From Carex sylvatica (taxonomy: Eukaryota > Streptophyta > Magnoliopsida > Poales > Cyperaceae), in the NCBI GenBank assembly GCA_964058845.1, contig CAXKVR010000428.1, positions 1-33,872 of the forward strand: 33,872 nucleotides of DNA, in the 5' to 3' direction. Positions 31,315 to 33,872 of this stretch are shown one piece after another (position 1 is the first letter of the stretch; each line of letters begins with the position of its first letter). The notes beneath the pieces were generated by a model that saw only the letters and a list, made by a program, of their open reading frames with translations, searched no databases and had not been told where the DNA came from. A program made the position numbers and the translations under genes.

Positions 31315-31573
31315 AATAAAATAAATTATGATATATAATTTTAAATTAATTAATTATTTTATAGAACAATGAGTACGAAATGACTCTTATTCATATTCAC
31401 ATATTCACATCTGATAAGTTAAAGAAAAAAAAAACATTACAAATATCCGTGTTATAGAATATGGTACGGATTGGATAATCGGTTAAAAAGAAAAGACACT
31501 TGTAATTGGAGACCTAATCGTTTGAAACTGTAATAAATAGTCAAACGAGGTAAAAAGTCACCGAAGAGAGGAT

Positions 31574-31715
31574 GAGTCCGCATCGTCTGCATTAATCATA
31601 GGGGTTTTTAATATTAGTGCGGATTTAGTTCGCAAGAATCTTAAAGCTTATCTGACGATCATGATGCATTAACTCAAAAGATTTCTTTTTGAGTTAATGC
31701 AGAGGATACGAATTC
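31574..31715. repeat. Third copy of the GGATAC-ended fold-back family
   Basis: The left end GAGTCCGCATCGTCTGCATT is complementary, with mismatches, to the right end reading TTAATGCAGAGGATACGAAT. It resembles 11076-11255. Confidence 0.55.
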
Positions 31716-32256
31716 AGAGAGGATGTAGTAGATGACCTCATCTCAGCGCATGAAGTCAAGTGAGATTCTTCTTACGTCACCAGAGCTGCGTCAACTTGCG
31801 TTGTCCACAATTAATGTTCTCTCTCTCTCTTAATTAATTTCTTCTTTTCTTTTATTAACAGTGCCTCTCTTTCCTAGAGGCTTCCCTCAAAAGCTCTTTT
31901 CACTCTGCAAGAACTTGTCTAGTTGTCTTGCTTCCACTTAATTACTTACGGTGGAATAATTGCAGACAATTAGATCATTTTTAATTGAACATTTAAAAAT
32001 TAAAAATTCATCTCATATTGTGTATATTAGGATATTATATAATTTTATACTGTTTCAATTTGATCGTACGGTCTAGGTAACATAATAGATAGAAAAAATA
32101 GTAGGATTTTGCCATCACAAAAATGACAATAGTATGGAACTTATTATGATGTAGTACTATTTTTTTTAATTTAATTTATCTATTTTTTAAACTTTATGAG
32201 GGTATGAATAATTCATTAATTCCATAAGCCTTCAACTTGTATATCAAAGAAAATTC
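31716..32256. other. Distal upstream region of gene D, no gene seen
   Basis: This region includes a (TC)5-type run near 31820 and a GC-richer patch at 31735-31940 without an open frame of note. Confidence 0.35.
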
Positions 32257-32809
32257 GGTCAAAGAAGAGAGCGATTATGAAATTGTAACAGATCCTCGGT
32301 GCATGCCGCTAGAAATATATTAATATTAAAGTAAGAGGACATTAAAGTATAATACTAAAATAAAAGGAAAAGCTAACTACCGCAAGAAAGTAAGAGGAAA
32401 TTAAAGTATCAACAAAATACATATATTATTTTGCAAATTGCGACCTGTAGATAAAAAAAAAACAGTAATAATAATCAGCAAACAATATTTTTCCACCTCT
32501 TTGTGCATTCTAGGTAGCGGATTTCAATTACCATGATACCTTTCCTCTTTAGGTAGCATATGCGGATATGCCTGACTTCTAAAATAATAAAAAAATTCTA
32601 CTAATAGCTTCTTAATTTTCATTTTTTTAAGACACATCCCCATTTTGTCTCTCATTAATTTCTTAAATCAATCAGTTATCCATACGACCAAAATTTTCAA
32701 TCAATTTTGTTGAGATCAAGAACGTGACTGAGGGTTAGTTTACGCAGCTTGTGCACTAAATAAAAAAATAAATAAAAAGTTGGTTCTATCAAAAAGAAAT
32801 ATATAAATA
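32257..32809 (+). promoter_or_regulatory. Putative promoter of gene D: W-box and TATA-like site
   Basis: GGTCAA at 32257-32262 is the complement of the W-box core TTGACC. ATATAAATA at 32801-32809 is a plausible TATA box, which would leave a leader of roughly 230 bases before the ATG at 33061. Both are short motifs in AT-rich DNA. Confidence 0.35.
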
Positions 32810-33060
32810 AAGACAAGTTGGAGTTAGAAAATTTTGAACTGAATCTAACAATTATATACGCTTTAAAATTAATTAAACAAAAAAGATTGGACCCTACTAC
32901 CCTAGTATCAATAAAAGGGAACATAGCCTCATTCCATACATCTCCACATTTTTTCCCCCAAATAATCCACAACTCAAGGACGGAAACAAAAAGGAGGAAA
33001 GAAATATAGTCTCCCTCTTAAGGCCAGCTTGAAAGCCAAATATAGAGGGAAATAAGGAAA

Positions 33061-33872
33061 ATGGAGAATATGGAAGAAGTGTTACATGTATTGAAGAAAG
33101 GCCACAATTCGGCGCTGCAACTCGACACATTCATGCGAGGAGATAATGCGCTTCTTGTTCAAGAGATAGTGTGTTCTCTGTCTAAAGCTATTGATAGCTT
33201 AGAAAAGGCTTCTTCTGCTAAAGATAAGAAACGAAAGGTTCATACTACAAAACCTGGTGGAGATCGTAAGAGAAGGTATCTGAATTTACTGTTCATTTAA
33301 TTTTCTAATTGATTCTTTAATATACATGCATGCTATATTTGAATCCATTTTAGTTGATTTTTTGTCAGTGAAGCTACAATTCTGCTCATTTGTTCTTATA
33401 TTTTGTTTAAAACCTGGTTGAATTCCTTGACTACATGAAGATTTGGGGTGCTGATCCTGCCTTTTATTTTCTCTATTCTTTTGTAGAAATGTTGATGCTA
33501 AATCATATACGAAAGTTGTTCGCCAGAACCCAGAAGATAATTATATTTGGAGGAAATATGGGCAAAAGGAGATTCAAGGTTTGAAGCATCCGAGGTAAAC
33601 ACTCGATCAGTATTTCAAATATTCAAAATTTTCTTTTTAAAACTATAAGAAAAATTAGAATTTATACTAAATATGATTTTCTCTTAATTTTTATTTTTGT
33701 ACATGTATGTATGGGTTGAAGGAAATCTTTCAATTTATTGTATGAACAAAATCACAAACTCGAAAAAGACCACTAATTTCCTGATTCTATTTCCAAACTC
33801 TCAGGTGCTACTATAGGTGCACTAACAAGTATGACCTAAACTGCCCAGCGACAAAACAAGTCCAGCAATCGG
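33061..33872 (+). CDS. Group III WRKY transcription factor (gene D), partial at the window edge
   Basis: Exons are 33061-33275, 33487-33594 and 33805 onward, with GT/AG phase-2 introns of 211 and 210 bp. Exon 1 starts at an ATG (MENMEEVLHVLKKGHNSALQ) and ends in a basic run (DKKRK, DRKRR) that may act as a nuclear localisation signal. Exon 2 encodes YTKVVRQNPEDNYIWRKYGQ, then KEIQGLKHP, with an intact WRKYGQK heptapeptide. Exon 3 starts CYYRCTNKYDLNCPATKQVQ, which gives the CX7C half of the group III zinc finger before the window ends. The first exon (about 72 codons) is shorter than that of gene A. No stop or frameshift is seen, so this is the best candidate for a working gene. It is divergent from gene C, with 3.8 kb between their starts. 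Confidence 0.92.

Noticed and set aside
30310..31490. A large hAT element enclosing the TAA microsatellite
   Set aside because: ACGGGT-type motifs occur near both ends, but no inverted termini or 8-bp duplication could be identified.
1..33872. Integrated virus, phage, operon or CRISPR features
   Set aside because: No viral proteins, spacers, ribosome-binding patterns or operon structure were seen. Genes are intron-bearing plant genes and repeats are plant transposons.

Overview
This is a window of AT-rich nuclear DNA from a flowering plant. The evidence is spliced genes encoding group III WRKY transcription factors, together with a dense load of small plant-type transposons: hAT, Mutator-like and Tourist-like MITEs, a CACTA-like end, a LINE, a tRNA-derived SINE and a Helitron-like terminus. 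The species and family cannot be read from the sequence. There are no prokaryotic features, rRNA genes or CRISPR arrays.

The host genes form a dispersed, partly decayed cluster of four group III WRKY loci. Gene A (6543-5374, minus) has three exons, a WRKYGQK heptapeptide and a CX7CX24HTC zinc finger. Its expected start codon appears to be ATT instead of ATG. Gene B (17192-16900, minus) is a well-formed first exon with a good ATG context, but no WRKY or zinc-finger exon could be found downstream of it before gene A. Gene C (29244-22195, minus) has exons 1 and 2 near 29 kb and a matching zinc-finger exon near 22.5 kb, separated by a 6.1-kb intron full of transposons. It also carries an in-frame TGA at codon 47, a WRKYGEK variant, and a SINE insertion that supplies its present stop codon. 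Gene D (33061 to the window end, plus) looks intact as far as it can be seen and runs off the right edge inside its zinc finger. All the visible WRKY introns are phase 2. The one inside the domain lies at the arginine codon between the WRKY half and the zinc finger, as is usual for group III.

Between the genes, roughly in order: Mutator-like fold-backs with 9-bp target-site duplications (TSDs; 405-808, 1349-1592, 17569-17732, 23487-23696, 30888-31314); related fold-backs at 4110-4456, 4530-4948 and 26732-27059; Tourist-like MITEs at 3699-3856 and 11808-11955; a nested pair of hAT elements at 8014-8369 and 8376-9284; a further hAT at 10009-10571; a 5'-truncated LINE at 18031-20543; and a SINE at 22064-22196. 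Three tiny A-tailed insertions (21-46 bp), flanked by 10-17 bp direct repeats, look like extreme 5'-truncated retroposition events.

The genes do not form a pathway. They look like tandem duplicates of one regulator type that bind W-boxes and are decaying at different rates. Regulation is suggested by TTGACT/TTGACC W-box cores upstream of A, B and D, and one of these sits inside a MITE. All calls come from reading the sequence by eye. Family names for WRKY, LINE, hAT, Mutator-like, Tourist-like and SINE rest on known hallmarks, and exon joining is inferred from splice sites and reading phase.
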